A stretch of 64,000 bases of DNA from Trichoplusia ni (lineage: Eukaryota; Arthropoda; Insecta; Lepidoptera; Noctuidae): NCBI RefSeq assembly GCF_003590095.1, contig NC_039483.1, forward strand, positions 434,001 through 498,000. The letters are read 5' to 3'. Of this stretch, positions 11,500-24,360 are shown in pieces; the first letter of the stretch is position 1, and each line of letters starts with the position of its first letter. The position numbers were made by a program, and so were the translations under genes. The notes under the pieces are model-generated. The model worked only from the letters and a program-made list of their open reading frames with translations, was not told where the DNA came from and did not search any database.

Positions 11500-12381
11500 T
11501 ATCAACAAATTATATTTCATTATAAAGTAACAAAGCAGTATCACTCGTAATTATGTAAGATAATGATTACTCAACACATTAGAAAAAACAACTTATGTAT
11601 GTGATAAAATTAACCTATAAATCATTTAGACCAGTTACATTCTATCTTAAAAAGTTATCACAAAAAGCCTGATTTCTAATTAAGTTGCCATTAAATAGTA
11701 GATACCTAAACTAATACATCTACAATTTATTTTGCTTTATAACGCAGAATACAATAGTTGAAATAAAAATAAAATGGAACTTCATTGATTAACAATACTC
11801 ACTGTTGTAAGAAATTAACTTGAACCTTGAATGTTTTCTATTATTAGTTGAATTTATCAAGTTCAATGTCAATATAACATTGAAATGTCATATTAGATGT
11901 TTAATTTACTGGACTATGTGACCGTTTCATACAAAGTGTTTTGAACAGACTTTGTGTATGGCTTGAGTTTGGACTACTTTAAACTTAAAGCTAGAACTCG
12001 TTGCATACAATTTCCTGCAGATAATGTGACAAATTTGATAGTGCCACAAAACTTTAGTGCCGTCTGTAAAATAATAGATGAATTAAACTAAAAATACCTC
12101 ACTATATTTAACAGTAATTTACTGCTGACACCAAAATAAATTACTATTTGCGTAAGTTCATTTAAACCCTAATTAAATTGCCCCAATGCAAATTCAGTTA
12201 AATTCGATTATCGTTTGACACAAATTAAAAGCCATTTCGATCAAAACCGCGTGATTTAACTGTGATATTTTTGTCATCGTCAAAAGTAATTATGATTTTC
12301 ATTGCATTAATTTAACGCTAGGAGATATCTGTTACGTATTTGTTGTTATATTAATATCTACTTGGTAATTTTATATTTTTA
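11500..12381. other. Unassigned AT-rich DNA
   Basis: No gene or known repeat. The part 12140-12330 has an octamer-like ATGCAAAT and several homeodomain-type TTAATT words. In DNA this AT-rich such words are expected by chance. Confidence 0.35.
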
Positions 12382-12615
12382 CTAGCTGTTGCCCGCGACT
12401 TCGTCCACGTGGTTAGAATTTTCCCCATTTTCCATTGTATCTTCGCTCCTATTAGTCGCAGCGTGATGTTATATAGCCTATAGCCTTCCTCGATAAATGG
12501 TCTATTCAACACAAAAAGAGTTTTTCAAATCGAACCAGTGGTTCCGGAGATTAGCGCGTTCAAACAAACAAACAAACAAACAAACAAACTCTTCAGCTTT
12601 ATATATTAGTATAGA
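12382..12615 (-). mobile_element. Lep1-like Helitron
   Basis: The plus strand opens CTAGCTGTTGCCCGCG and closes TATTAGTATAGA before T, giving 5' TC...CTAG 3' on the minus strand. An internal deletion relative to 3022-3281 removes part of the segment after TGGTTAGAA. A CAAA run (about 12563-12587) is expanded compared with the other copies. Confidence 0.8.
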
Positions 12616-14327
12616 TATAGAAGTATAGATGAACGAAATCTAGACACACAGTAGCGTGTCGAGCCAAGTTCAAGTATTTCACTAAAAATACTTTGATTCG
12701 CTACACGCGTAAAAACACAAAAGCAAGCAGCTTTTGAGTTCCTATGTAAAGACGAAACCAGCTGATTAATTAACTAAATACCAAGTTTTCGGCATGAGAT
12801 TGGTCATGTAGATGTTGGTTGTCACTAAACCAATCAAATGGAAGACGGGTTTGCGACGGTTGCCACTGAGGCTTGCGTAGAGACAAGCTATAAAAATATT
12901 TCTCTAATTCCTTGCAAATTTATAATCAGAACAACGTGGCTTAACTGCGATCAGCCTGGTAACAGAAGGACTGATATCACTGAATAATATTAAGGTTCCA
13001 TTTTTACCCCTAGGGTATGGAATACTTAAAAGTAGACAATTTTTACCTAAAGTCTACATATTTTTACGAGTACTATTTCTATGCAACTATAACATTGAAA
13101 CAGAACGAAAAACAATCAGAATCAAAATTGAAACATCAACAAGCGTAATGAATTAATCAAAACTCCCAAATATTCACAAGAAATATATTCCTACACATGT
13201 TCATTATATTTGCTAGCTGTCTTTGATCTTCCATTAAACAGCCGCCTTTAATCTGCTGTTATAACTCATTACGAATGTGTCTCTGGTCTCGTTATCTCCT
13301 GACCTTTATTTATTATTTATCACTCATCACGGCCGCATGGGTGTTCCTTACTAACTCACATGTACCTTCACTATTTTATTCAGTACTTGGCTATTTCTCT
13401 TATATATTCGCTCAAACCTTACGTAAATATTTGACGATGAACCTTTAACTTTGGATGGATGAAAGATGTCGTGTTTGAATTTTTAATGAGGTGTTTTAGA
13501 ACCTTTGACAGATAAGTCACTCAGGCGTTTAAAATTCAATATGTGGCTGACTTTTTGTTGGGATTGTTGAGACAGATGTTAAAGAGTAATTATTTAGGCG
13601 TTAAAATAAATTACGGCAAAAGCTGAGTTCGCTTAAAACTAGAAATATTTAAGTTAAGCTAAGTCTGGGGCTGAGACGAAATTATCTGGTTCTTCATTTA
13701 TAAACCTACATATTCTGATAGAGCAACTAGAAAAGTAGTCATTGGTCACTATTTAATTCAAATCTTCCTAAAGTGTCAGTAAGTGGCATAGTAGATATAT
13801 CTACTTTTTCGTCTCTACACAATATATTTTTCTTATCCGTCTTAGACAAACAAAGATCATTTTCTTTCAGCTAAATCCGATATACGAGGTAGCTGTGGCT
13901 GCAGACAACAGCTAGTATCAAAATATATTTCAAAATGCTCAAATAAAACTTCCGGAATAAGTTAAGGAGTGCTAAAACACTTCTTTGACATTTATTCTGT
14001 TAATGTTTGCCCACTGATTAGAACATGGACTGTGAATTGCTTTCCTGTTATCACTATTAGATCATTCTTCAAATATATTTAGGTCCATGTCTGTAACGTA
14101 AAAACTCAATAGCTGAAATTCTGTTCATATTTAAAATAGTAATTAACGAACTAGTGTAGTTTGAATGCAAGTGTGTGTATCAACGTGTAATTACTTTTCA
14201 TATTCAGCACGTTCATATTAAAACCCGTTTAATTTTCATTTAATATTACAGCAATATTCATAGAAACAGATCTACAATTTTCTGTCTCAACTTACGTAAA
14301 GATTAAATTCGTTTGTGGGTAGCAGTA
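12616..14327. other. Unassigned DNA
   Basis: No gene or repeat recognised. GACAACAGCTAG at about 13903-13914 resembles a Helitron 3' end but has no body attached. Confidence 0.35.
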
Positions 14328-14337
14328 AACCAATTAT

Positions 14338-14517
14338 TCTTCTTCTTCTTCCTTGTCGTTACACTCTTGCCAGAGTGGTCGTGGTCGTCACGTCAGGGGT
14401 GGTGGCAAGCTTTACAATCCGCCGCCATTCCTCCCGCACTGCAGTTCGCCTTGTGCATTCATGTAGAGGGCCATTGAGGGCAGTTTTGATTTGGTCTGTC
14501 CAACGCATTGGTGACCT
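14338..14517 (-). mobile_element. RTE-type LINE stub with 10-bp TSD
   Basis: On the minus strand an open segment from 14505 to a stop at 14359-14361 translates with RWTDQI near its start, then HECTRR and EEWRRIV, the extreme C-terminus of an RTE/BovB-like reverse transcriptase. A GAA-type repeat tail follows the stop. AACCAATTAT flanks the insertion at 14328-14337 and 14518-14527. It is a strongly 5'-truncated, dead copy, about 180 bp against several kilobases for a full element. Confidence 0.78.
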
Positions 14518-16080
14518 AACCAATTATACCTAATGATAATCGACTATAATGTATTAATGTTTTTGATAACATTCGAATTTCCATATATATTTTTTTTAAT
14601 ATCCTATGAATGATAGAAAATTCGTCAAAATCCACGTATGTTTGTCGAGCAGAAGCAGAGCGAAAAAGATAGTTTTGCGACAACACAAAGGGAGTATTTA
14701 GACAACGGACTCTAATTTTGGCGTTCCTAGTTTGGATAATGGCAGTGTCTTTCAGTGCATGCATAACCCATGATAAACGGCAAAGTAATTTAATTTTGAT
14801 TTTGTCGGTGTTTGTCTCTATGTTCTAGATTTTCAATCCATTTTTCCCCGGAAATAGTTGGTGACTAAATAATCTATTTTCGTAAAAAAAATCCTATTCA
14901 CCTAAAAGTGCCTCTACCACAGCATATTTGTAATAAAAAAATGATTTTTATTTAATTACTAGAAGAAAGTCTACAATCATATCCCCGTCCAAAGCAACAA
15001 GAAAATCAACCAGAAACAATACAAACAGATGCACACATGAAACGCAAAACAAGGTTAAAGTTAAGAAGGAAACGTTTATGCGACGCGCAAAGGAGACTTA
15101 TACACATACAATTCGATACGCCGTGACATCAGAATAGCGTCAATGTATTGTATTGACAGTACGCACATGACTGCTGGTTGGAAACTTAATGCGTAATACT
15201 AATGGACGGACTGGTATTGAATTACATTCCTGCTGTTTTTTGTTTTTATGTTTGTGTATATTTTGCTTATGGTTTAGTTGGGGGATCTTTGTTTAAGTAT
15301 AGTGTTTCTTGGAGTAAAGCGTGGTGGTTTGTATAGATTTTTTTCCCACTATTTTATAAACTCACTTTCTTGTTTGTATATTTGTTGTTCCGGTTGGATT
15401 TTTGCTCACTGCAACTCAATTTTGAGGCACTTCCTGATAAGCTAGCAGGCTGAAATTTTCAGGTTAGCTTCAAACCCGATGACAATGCAATTTACAACTA
15501 TAAAAACGGCAGGCCCGATTTTGATAAAATTTAAAAGACGGGTTTAGGAATTTCCTGGCGTGATTATGGGTAACTTAAAAAAAATGTTTGAAATCTTTAA
15601 ACATTGGCAATGACTGAAACCAAAACACGTAAAACGTGTAATAAACCGGGAATTTAATCCAATAGCGCGAATTTTTATTAAAATTAAAAACCTGAAGTCA
15701 CAAAATAAGTTCTGCCTGTTTATAACTAAGATTACATAAAATTCTAACGACTTGACTATAAAATGTCTACTTATCATAATAACCTCAAAATTTTACTGGA
15801 CTCTAGAACTTTACAGGGTAAATAATAATAAATTAGACGTTAAAGAGAAAGTTTGGGGCAAGAGAAGTTTGTAAACAAAAGTTAATGATTGAAATCCGGC
15901 TGCAAACTTGGCTACTAAAAGTGGTAGGTACGGCGACACTGGCAACTCACTTTAAACTCTGTGTAAAGAAAACAGAATAACGATCGCACTCTGTGTAAAG
16001 TATTTTGATAGAGTAACGGTCACTTTTGTAATAGATAACCGTTACAGATGACTTATTCTTAAAGTAGCTCCATTGTAGAG

Positions 16081-16140
16081 TTTGAAAAGAGATATTCTCT
16101 CTCTGCGCCTTGTAGTGCGCTGTCACGCTTACACAATTGC
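16081..16140. repeat. Diverged member of the hairpin family
   Basis: TTTGAAAAGAGATATTCTCTC on the left; TGTAGTGCGCTGTCACGCTT and ACACAATTGC on the right. Pairing is weaker than in the other members. Confidence 0.4.
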
Positions 16141-17082
16141 AATAATGTGCAAAAAAATTATCTGTTAAGTCCGTCAGACAGATTTCCAAAAAATATAGGA
16201 CGCGTATAATATATTTTCTTTTGCCTCTGAAACCAAAACTAAATCGGATAGGTGCAGTGATTCAAAGTCTCGTGTGACGTCACTTACTAGTACGCTTTTA
16301 ACTCGCAAGTGATGTTTATAGCTATAAAATTAAGAGGCGGGCTCATGTAAAACTTGGATTTTTTAATAAAAAACATTCATGCAGCATATTTTCACAGATG
16401 GATTCCTTACATAGGTACGTAAATTATTTATTAATACCTGAGAAAAATGACAAGCTATTAAAACCAATCCATTAAAAAGAGACGCCGATCTATTCCATGC
16501 CTCACTTTAATTTCCTTTAACACACTATTTGTCCCAGACCAAAAGAAAGCTTTTTTCGTCACTTTCAATTACTTAGTACCAAACTCAGGTCCAAACCTTG
16601 CTCTTTGGACACAATAGATTAAAATCTATAGCCAAGAAAGTACAAAGTAACTTTCAACTTCTTAGCAAGTTCAGTGAAGTAAAAGTTACCTATCTAGTTT
16701 GTTCTGACCCTAAGATGGTTAGTGTAGATTATGTTTTTATCTCACCGTGCCCTTGAAACACGGTTTTGTGGACTAAAAGCACGTAAAATAAAGTTTTCTG
16801 GCTTTAAAAGAATTCCGCTATAAATTTTATGTTGGTATTAAAATACCTTCTTTGGACAAAATTTTTGGGGATATTAAGATATATTAGTCTTGTTTTGGGT
16901 TGAATTTTAATAAACGGGGTTACAGTGGGGTAATGCTGAGGATGTAGGTTAATGACCATCGGTTGTTGTAATAAACAAAAGCTAGCGATGACCTTTACTG
17001 AATTTTGGTGCCTCCGGTTAGTACTAGATACAACAAGGCACATTATAATTGAATTAAATAAGTGCTCTATCCATACATCATG

Positions 17083-17131
17083 GACAGTGTCACTACCAAA
17101 TAGAGAGATAGAGTATTCTCTATCACACAAC
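17083..17131. repeat. Diverged member of the hairpin family
   Basis: AATAGAGAGATAGAG on the left and TATTCTCTATCACACAACAC on the right; it is shorter than the other members. Confidence 0.4.
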
Positions 17132-17535
17132 ACATCTATAGGGGATTGGACGAATATAAATAGTTCGCATAATACTAGTTATTTCTAGTTTTTGATGATG
17201 AACTGTTGTGTACATTCCCTTACACTGAGCATATGCGGGGTACGTTGCACGGCGGTTCAGGTTTATTGAGTAACAGTCTCACTGTATCCACATTTTCCCT
17301 CGAGGAGTAGGGGTCCTGGAGGATCCCCACCCAACCAAAAAAAAAATATGCGTATTTTCCTATCAATGAGAAATTCCGAGCTAGTAAAAATAATGTGTGC
17401 AATTGCGAATGGTAGCCTCGAAATACACAGAAACGATAGCTGCTACTTCCGTGATATCTAATACATTTCACTGCTACATAAAAATCCTCAATTTCCTTCA
17501 TTCTAGATCCACTTGAAAAGTCTATTAAATCCATA

Positions 17536-17655
17536 CAATGTGCACACGAGTGGCTCCCGACGGTGCCGCGCTGTCACGAACGAGCGCGCGTCACTGCACG
17601 TACATGGTGTTGTCACTTGTCACTGTTCATATGATGAACGTGTCACGTGACATTG
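17536..17655. promoter_or_regulatory. GC-rich, GTCAC-rich block (possible regulatory)
   Basis: It is markedly richer in G+C than its surroundings, with CpG-containing words such as GGTGCCGCGCTG and GAACGAGCGCGCG. GTCAC occurs five times between about 17570 and 17650, the last in GTGTCACGTGAC, which contains the CACGTG E-box. No gene start could be tied to it. It could be a promoter or enhancer, or a fragment of an unrecognised mobile element. Confidence 0.3.
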
Positions 17656-18942
17656 ATCTGTCCATCCTGTATAAGAGGACTTTGTGATTCAAATGTTTAG
17701 TTTTTAGGGATTTTAACCTCCTTGGGGTAAAAACGGTATTTTATCTGCTGTTTATCCGTCAGTCGCCAGAATGCATCTGTTTCGTATTTGCAGAATTGAA
17801 GATTAGAATTGATGTTTTCACAATAATAAAAAAGGTTAAGAAAACGATCCTTTACCTTTTTTTAAGTATTATATATTATATTTATATATATTTTAGTATG
17901 GTTGTAAATTAAAAAATCATGTTTGCCTGTTTCGCAGACCCTTTGTAATCACGATAGGCTACGCTGTCGACATACATGTCATATACTTTTACAAGATATC
18001 GACTTGTGCAAGCTTTCATCACAATTAAAAATGGAAAAATATTATTATGACAATTTACATAAGTACAATATCGCGCATTAAATCTTTTGCCATGTTAGCA
18101 TTCTAATTCAGATATAAAATTATAAAATACAGATTCTAAAGCGCAAATAGAACATTTTAGCCGAAACAATGTCTGTCCAAGTAGATAAATGGAAGCCGGG
18201 ATTCTGGCATTAAATAAAATAAAAACAAACGCAGATTCAATTTCTCAGTGAAAACAATTGGAGGGAAAACCTTTGTGCAACTGTTTTTAAAGGATTGTTT
18301 GTATCAACAGTATTAAGTAAATGCTAAATATTTAGCATCCAAATACTGGATATCAATTAATCAAGCTTATAACGTGCTAAGGGTAGACCATATTGTACCT
18401 GAGTACTGCTTTTGTTTGGGCAAAAGAGCACTTTACCAAAAAAGAAACAGTGATGTGGAAGTCTGGACCTAAAAAAAATATCCGTTTGTTCTTTTATTTT
18501 TATAAAAACAAATCTCGCACTTATGAATTTAATTCTTATTTCGGGGTCTTTTAAAAACATTTAAGGACACACAGGACTGTAACTGATTGAGTGATTTGGA
18601 TGTCAGTGGAACCCTCACTAAACTAGGATTTATAAGCTAAATCGCAGGCTTAATATTTAAATGGTTTAAAAAAGAGAGAACAAGAAACTTTCTAAGAAAG
18701 ACTTCGTATAAAATGTCCGGGCATTTTTATCGAACATGGTGATTTGTTAAAAAATAAACATTTTTGTCATCGACCGTACTTTACGACACGTGTTACAATA
18801 TTACACTCGTGAACAATGGTGTTTCGTTTCCGTCCTATCATATTTCAAACTATTGTCTGTAGGATAGGCAGTTGTTCCGTTCATTGTTTAATCGTATAAC
18901 CGATATTCCTGTACCATTAATGTTGGGGCGTTTATCAATAGA
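17656..18942. other. Unassigned AT-rich DNA
   Basis: A/T-rich with no repeat or coding signal recognised. Confidence 0.35.
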
Positions 18943-19145
18943 CTAGCTGTTGCTCGCGGCTTCGTTTGATTAGATGTGGATTATAGCTACAAAAATATTA
19001 CCTTCCTTTAACGAATTCGAATAGCCCGTGTGTTCATCCTAGGTGTTAGCAATATCCATACCAAATTTCATCGAAATTTATCTATCCGTTTAGACGTAGA
19101 GGGGTAACAAACATACACACATACAAACACATTCATATACTTTTC
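18943..19145 (-). mobile_element. Helitron-like fragment of a second family
   Basis: The plus strand opens CTAGCTGTTGCTCGCGGCTT, the complement of a Helitron 3' end. The body differs from Lep1-like copies: CATACCAAATTTCATCGAAA, then CCGTTTAGACGTAGAGGGGT and AACAAACATACACAC, a common lepidopteran repeat. The far (TC) end is not recognisable, so it is truncated or decayed. Confidence 0.6.
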
Positions 19146-20115
19146 CACTGATGATATTACTGTAACTATTGAGTAAGAGATAAAAAAATGTTATATCATA
19201 GGAGGTAGGTGTGAAGGTTGAGTTTCTTTGCATTTTTTATACAAAAAGTGTCAGACAACCGTTATTTTTTTTTCTGACTGGTTATAGAATGATATTTACG
19301 ACGTATAAATTAGTAGGTAGTTTGTAGTACATCATTTTGATAGACAGAAAAAAAATGATTAACATTCGAGTATTTTTTCATTGACAATTTGTCAAACAGC
19401 TGATTCTAATCATTATTTGTATTGATAAATTAACTAACGGCCTTCATAACCTCTTCGATTCTAACTTATTTATTTACATAATTAATTGCGTTGTGGGCTT
19501 AACCTGATTGTATCTTTAATTAATTAATTTAATGATTTTATTTATTTTGGTCAGACATAAAGTGATTAATTTAAAACGCGGGTCAAAAAATTACTGTGTA
19601 GTGAGGACACAAGACACAAGTACTGAGTTCATATACTGAGATCACATAGATCTAAATAGAAATCTATACTAACATATAAAAAGTTTTTTCTATGGAAAAT
19701 AAAATAAAAATCGAAAACGATTATAGTAATTTAAAACAAAGTAATATAAAAATCTATCCCTAGTCATGCAAAGAACGGTAAAATATAAAACGGATTACGC
19801 TTCGAATTTAAAATAGGACCACTTTATGGCCAATATTTTCAATTTTCTTTCCTATTTGCCGCCATTTGTAAAAGAAAAAAAAGAATACATTGTGTATTTG
19901 CCCCGCGGCAATCAACTATGTTCATTCGAATATTAATGTTCATTTTTAATTGAAATAGAACATGCTTTTATGTTTCAGAAACAAGCAAATAACAAACGAA
20001 CCAAAGGATTTTCTTATTCATTAATTGAATTTAAATTTTATTCTATTAATAAATACACACACTTAGACGTACTGTGTTTATCGCAGTAGGAGAAAAGTTT
20101 TTCATTTGCATATTA
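19146..20115. other. Unassigned AT-rich DNA
   Basis: No gene or recognised repeat. Confidence 0.35.
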
Positions 20116-20590
20116 TCTATACATATAATAAAATTGTAGAAAAGTGAAAACTGTACAATGAATATTTTTAAAAAAGAATAATTGGAGGGTGGTCTACGAA
20201 CGATTCCGATGCCGAAAATATGATTTTTTGAATTTTTGTCTGTTTGTCTGTTTGTCTGTTTGTCTGTATGTATGTCCGGAAAGATCTCGGAAAGTACTGA
20301 ATAGATTTGATTCATATTTTCAGAGAATATCAACAAGAGGTCCGGTCAACATACTTTTTACTTATTATCTCGCTTTTCGTTACAGGGGTGAGCAGGAGCC
20401 TTTTATATCTATACACAAATATCAAATTATCTCATAAACTACTGAATACATTTCGTTCAAATTTTGCATGAACCTTATCGTACACATGATACAACAAATA
20501 TACAAAAACCATAACGCTACTATGCAGGGGGCATGAGCAGTAAAGTTTTAAAATTTTGGACTCACCCGTAACTTCGTGTAATACAATTAT
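20116..20590 (+). mobile_element. Helitron-like or unclassified repeat with internal microsatellite
   Basis: It starts TCTATACATATAATAAAATT after A, a 5' TC start, and runs through GGAGGGTGGTCTACGAACGA into a TTTGTCTG repeat. The words after it, GAAAGATCTCGGAAAGTACT and ATTTCGTTCAAATTTTGCAT, belong to a family recalled from moth genomes. No CTAG end was found, so the right boundary is approximate. The opposite-strand frames over the microsatellite are translations of the repeat. Confidence 0.5.
20235..20270 (+). repeat. TTTGTCTG microsatellite
   Basis: About four and a half units of TTTGTCTG, breaking down into TATG repeats at the 3' side. Confidence 0.9.
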
Positions 20591-22237
20591 GAAGTGTATT
20601 TTCACCCTATTGAGTAGTAGACAGCACGGTAATCAATTTACTCAAAAAACATCACGCTATTTATCTTAAGACTTTTGGCAGAGCAATAATAATAGATTTT
20701 TTCGAAAGTAAATCATTTTCACAAAATCAGCCATTTTATTCTCTTTCAAGTCTAATGTAGACCTAGCGCGACAATAATTAAAATAAAAGAAACATAAACT
20801 ATTCATACTTTTATTATTATTATTTTGATGCAAATGTTACTTCGTAATCGGTATATTCATGAAACAAAGAAACTTAAATTATTTTTATTTTTATTGGTGT
20901 ACTAAAATTACTCAAGTTCAAATGTGGAATGCCGTAATATGATTTTGTGTTTATTTACGATAGGTGTATATACCTATGTTTTAACTCGGTAATGTTGGCG
21001 ATGCTACTTCAAGATAAAATAATTCGTAGTGACACTCAACCCAAAGTTGCATGTAGTTCACATTGATCTCATCTATAATTATGCATAACAATAAATTACT
21101 GAACGACACAGTTAATTATATTACCTTGGTTCATCTGTAACAACTAGCAACAAAAATATAAACTTTCAAACAAAAAAGCCTTTCAAACAATGAAATAATG
21201 TTTTCTTAAATTTGCAACATTACATAGGCCAAAAGTATTTCGGATAGAAAAGCCCAGAAAACTTGCATAAAAACTTCATAATAGGTATGCAATGTGAAAG
21301 ATCTATAAGACCGAAGCTATCAATTAATAAGAGCGTACGCTAGACGGTTTTTGACATTACGTATCTATTGATAGAACAATGTCTACTGATACCTGGGATT
21401 TTTCAATATTTTAACGATTTGATTGGTCTACATCCGCCATTACAGAGACCGCACAAGTGGCCCTTCCAAAAATTCCTGTAACAATTTATTGTAATCTCTA
21501 CTATTATTCTATTACTATTCTATTACTATTACTCTATTTAAAATTTTCTTCTTTCGTACCCTTTTAAAAACAGGGGAAGGAACAAGACTGAATGAATTTC
21601 TGAGATCCCAAAGCTAAGCCGACGAGGATTAGACATATTTTTGGAAATTTCCCCAATAAGGCTGATAATAGCGTGTAGCTATCAGCACTTACATCCGTCA
21701 CACTATGTCTGGAAAATTCATTTTGACTGTCGGTATCGACAGCGTAACCTCATAACCAACCTCATGTCTTTATTTAAGTTCCATTTATGCAGTAGGGATG
21801 ACGGTATTTTACTCCAATGATCGTCAGGTAGGTTAACGAATAAAATACGTATTTTTCTTTGTAAATTGGTACAGTAAATAGAACTCATGCGCATAAAGTC
21901 ACTTTTATGTTCATATTTTGCTTTGTCGTAACATCACAAATTAGACATATCCTATACTTTAGATTTTTGTCATTGTCAATTTAAAAAAAGGAGTGTCTGA
22001 TATTTTTTTCACGCCATTTATTTATCAGCAATTTAAAGGCAAATCATAATCAAAACACCAGGGGGCCAAGATAACACGTTTACCAACTTTTTTATTTTGG
22101 ACATATTCCAAATGTTTGTGAGGAAGATCAGTTTTAATATTAAGAGGACAATCAAACATAACGTGTTTCAGGAAACCGTTTATCTGGGTGCAATTTTGCA
22201 AAATCTTATATCTTATGACACTATGTAACATCCACAG
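20591..22237. other. Unassigned DNA
   Basis: It contains a degenerate CTATTA-type microsatellite at about 21496-21540. Otherwise no gene or repeat was recognised. Confidence 0.35.
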
Positions 22238-22345
22238 TTACCGAGCCCGACTCTCACTTCACCAGCTCCGTCCACAAAAATAATACGACGAACGGACACC
22301 GGGGCCTCAGTAATATGGTTCTGGTTTACCTCTTTGGTTACAGTA
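22238..22345 (-). mobile_element. Fragment of the 5S-containing GGTTCCGTA repeat
   Basis: Read on the minus strand it shows TATTACTGAGGCCCCGGTG then TCCGTTCGTCG and GAGAGTCGGGCTCGG, matching the start and end of the family at 49203 with the middle deleted. It is non-coding. Confidence 0.55.
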
Positions 22346-22948
22346 CAATAATAATTTTATGATACCTCATAATCACTATCATAATCCGTCTAACAATTTC
22401 AGGTGTAGGCCGTCTCAAGAACAGACGTGCTCGAAAATCATAATCCACCCAATTAGTAAATGGAAAATTTCGAAAGTAAAACATTTTTAGCAGAAGTGCA
22501 AAGACTGAGTTATACCTTCTGTTATTTTTTCCTACTTGCATCCCCCTCCCCCATTTTTAAACGGCTCGATTTGTCAAACATGTCTTAACGAACACTCGCA
22601 CATAATTCACGTTTAAATTAAAATTGTACAATTCGTTCGGAAGCTATGATGTCACAGACAGACAGGCAGGCAGGCAGATATGTCAAAGTTATAAGCCCCT
22701 CTTTTTGGGATTAAATAAGAAAAAGTCATTAAAACAGCTGTGAAATATTTGACACCAGGACAGTATCGTAAACGATGAAATGTGTTTGATTCAAACATTT
22801 GATAGTCTTTGGGCCGCTCAAGATTCATTATAATTTAGAAAAAAAGCAAGCTTAAAATGTAAACAAAGTGTTTCATTTTCAATATTGCATTACATTTTTG
22901 CGATGATCGTTATTATTAAACTTCATAGTTTTTCACATCTTGAAAATC

Positions 22949-22977
22949 ACGCAGACGAAGTCGCGGGCAACAGCTAG
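22949..22977 (+). mobile_element. Helitron 3' terminus fragment
   Basis: GCAGACGAAGTCGCGGGCAA then CAGCTAG, followed by T: the terminal hairpin and CTAG end of a Lep1-like Helitron. Only about 30 bp is recognisable; what lies upstream does not match the other copies. Confidence 0.65.
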
Positions 22978-23061
22978 TTTACAATAAACAATTATTCAAT
23001 AATAAAATTTTCAAACCCATTAATAAACATATTCATAATAAAATTTATTAATGCAATAAAT

Positions 23062-23198
23062 AACGGCGACCATCAATATATCTTCGTAAATTTGAATTTC
23101 AAAATTCGAATACCAATTAGTAGAGATTAAAAAGAAATCATCGAATATTTGAATGCTTCACAATGGGAACGTGCCTGTACTACGAGATTTTAAAGCAG
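23062..23198. repeat. Interspersed repeat, copy A
   Basis: It is the reverse complement of 41629-41757 with scattered differences. Shared words include GGCGACCAT, TTTGAATTTC, AAATCATCGAATATTTGAAT and GAACGTGCCTGTACT. The class is unknown; there is no reading frame. Confidence 0.7.
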
Positions 23199-24222
23199 TA
23201 TTTTAACGTATTTTCCGTTTGCCGAGCCTGTCTGTCATTCGTTCAAAAGTTGTGGGGGTTGTAAGTCATAACCGAACCGAACTCAGATACAGGTACACTG
23301 ATCAGATATAGACTGTTGGTGACTTAATCAAGAGAGTTCTTAGCTTCTTTTGGTGATGAAATTGGTTATGTTGGGAAAATGGGCTATGAAAACCGGATTT
23401 AAATGTTACTGTTTTTAATTTTAAATTTTATCTTGTTACCTGTGTGAAAGCGAAGTAGACGGCGATAGACTTCGTATAGCATCGTCTCGGTTCAATCGCA
23501 ACAGCAGTCCTGCTTCAAAATCTAATAATCAGAGTTATTTATGTATATTAAAATATGACTAAAGGGTGTATAGACGTGTACATCAAGAGTCGTTATCCAG
23601 TGTGTATATGAAGCCTTAAAAGTGAATTCATCAAGTAGTTCAGTCACCTCACGAGTCGACCTTTTTGTTAATCTGTTTTAATTTCATGAAAATTTGCATC
23701 TCACAGGGAAACTTTTGAACCTCATTACGAAATTCGGGACTGCTGACGTTTGTAAAAGAGTGCTCATGAAGTTGTTTTCAACGTTTAAGAGTACTTGTGT
23801 TAAGCATTTTACAATACAAAACAAACAGAAAAAGTTATCGCTAACTGGTCTACGAAGGGGCGGGCAATGTTAAAAACAAATGTTTTATTAATTTATTCTT
23901 AATACGATTGAAAAATAGATGTCTTATAAAAGAAACAGTTTTAACTAAGAAAATACTTTATTATATAGCCTATACATGCCTCGAAGCCGGACAATTTGAT
24001 AACACGTAAAGCCGAACGGTATAGGAAACTATGAAAAAGTCATTGGTGATGTGTGATTCCGTTGCTAGGAAACCTTTTTCTACCAGACTTATCTCTCTTT
24101 ACTGGCCAATTGCGCCTGCGTATTGACTAGATCATCACACCACCTTCGCCAGAAGGAAGGGTATCAGAAGTATCTTTTTTAATATTCTTTTTCTAGGATG
24201 GATACATACGAATCGATATGAC
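23199..24222. other. Unassigned DNA
   Basis: No gene or repeat recognised. Confidence 0.35.
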
Positions 24223-24360
24223 AGCATGGATAGCCGAGTGGTACAGATCACCACACCAAACCCACTGAACAACATTAGCGTGATCCATTTATTCTTGTGC
24301 TGAATCTGGGTATCATCATGTATTTGATTTGAATGTTTGTGAAACCCCCGCACAAGGATT
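24223..24360 (+). mobile_element. tRNA-derived SINE with deleted B box
   Basis: The head AGCATGGATAGCCGAGTGGT includes an A box. ATCACCACACCAAACCCACT follows, then the body resumes at TTATTCTTGTGCTG and ends CCCCCGCACAAGGATT. The B-box region is missing, so the copy is internally deleted. Confidence 0.6.

Larger units (their letters stand above)
14528..17535. other. Unassigned DNA
   Basis: No supported gene. Hairpin-family members lie at 16081-16140 and 17083-17131. A 104-residue minus-strand frame (17220-17534) starts right beside the GC-rich block at 17536-17655, but no splice site, domain or repeat of its pattern was found. Confidence 0.35.

Noticed and set aside
13893..13914. A Helitron 3' end (GACAACAGCTAG before T)
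   Set aside because: There is no terminal GACGAAGTCGCGGG hairpin and no body; a 12-bp match alone can be chance.
20046..20437. Opposite frames rich in CLFVCLSVCL or TDKQTNRQTD
   Set aside because: They are translations of the TTTGTCTG microsatellite.
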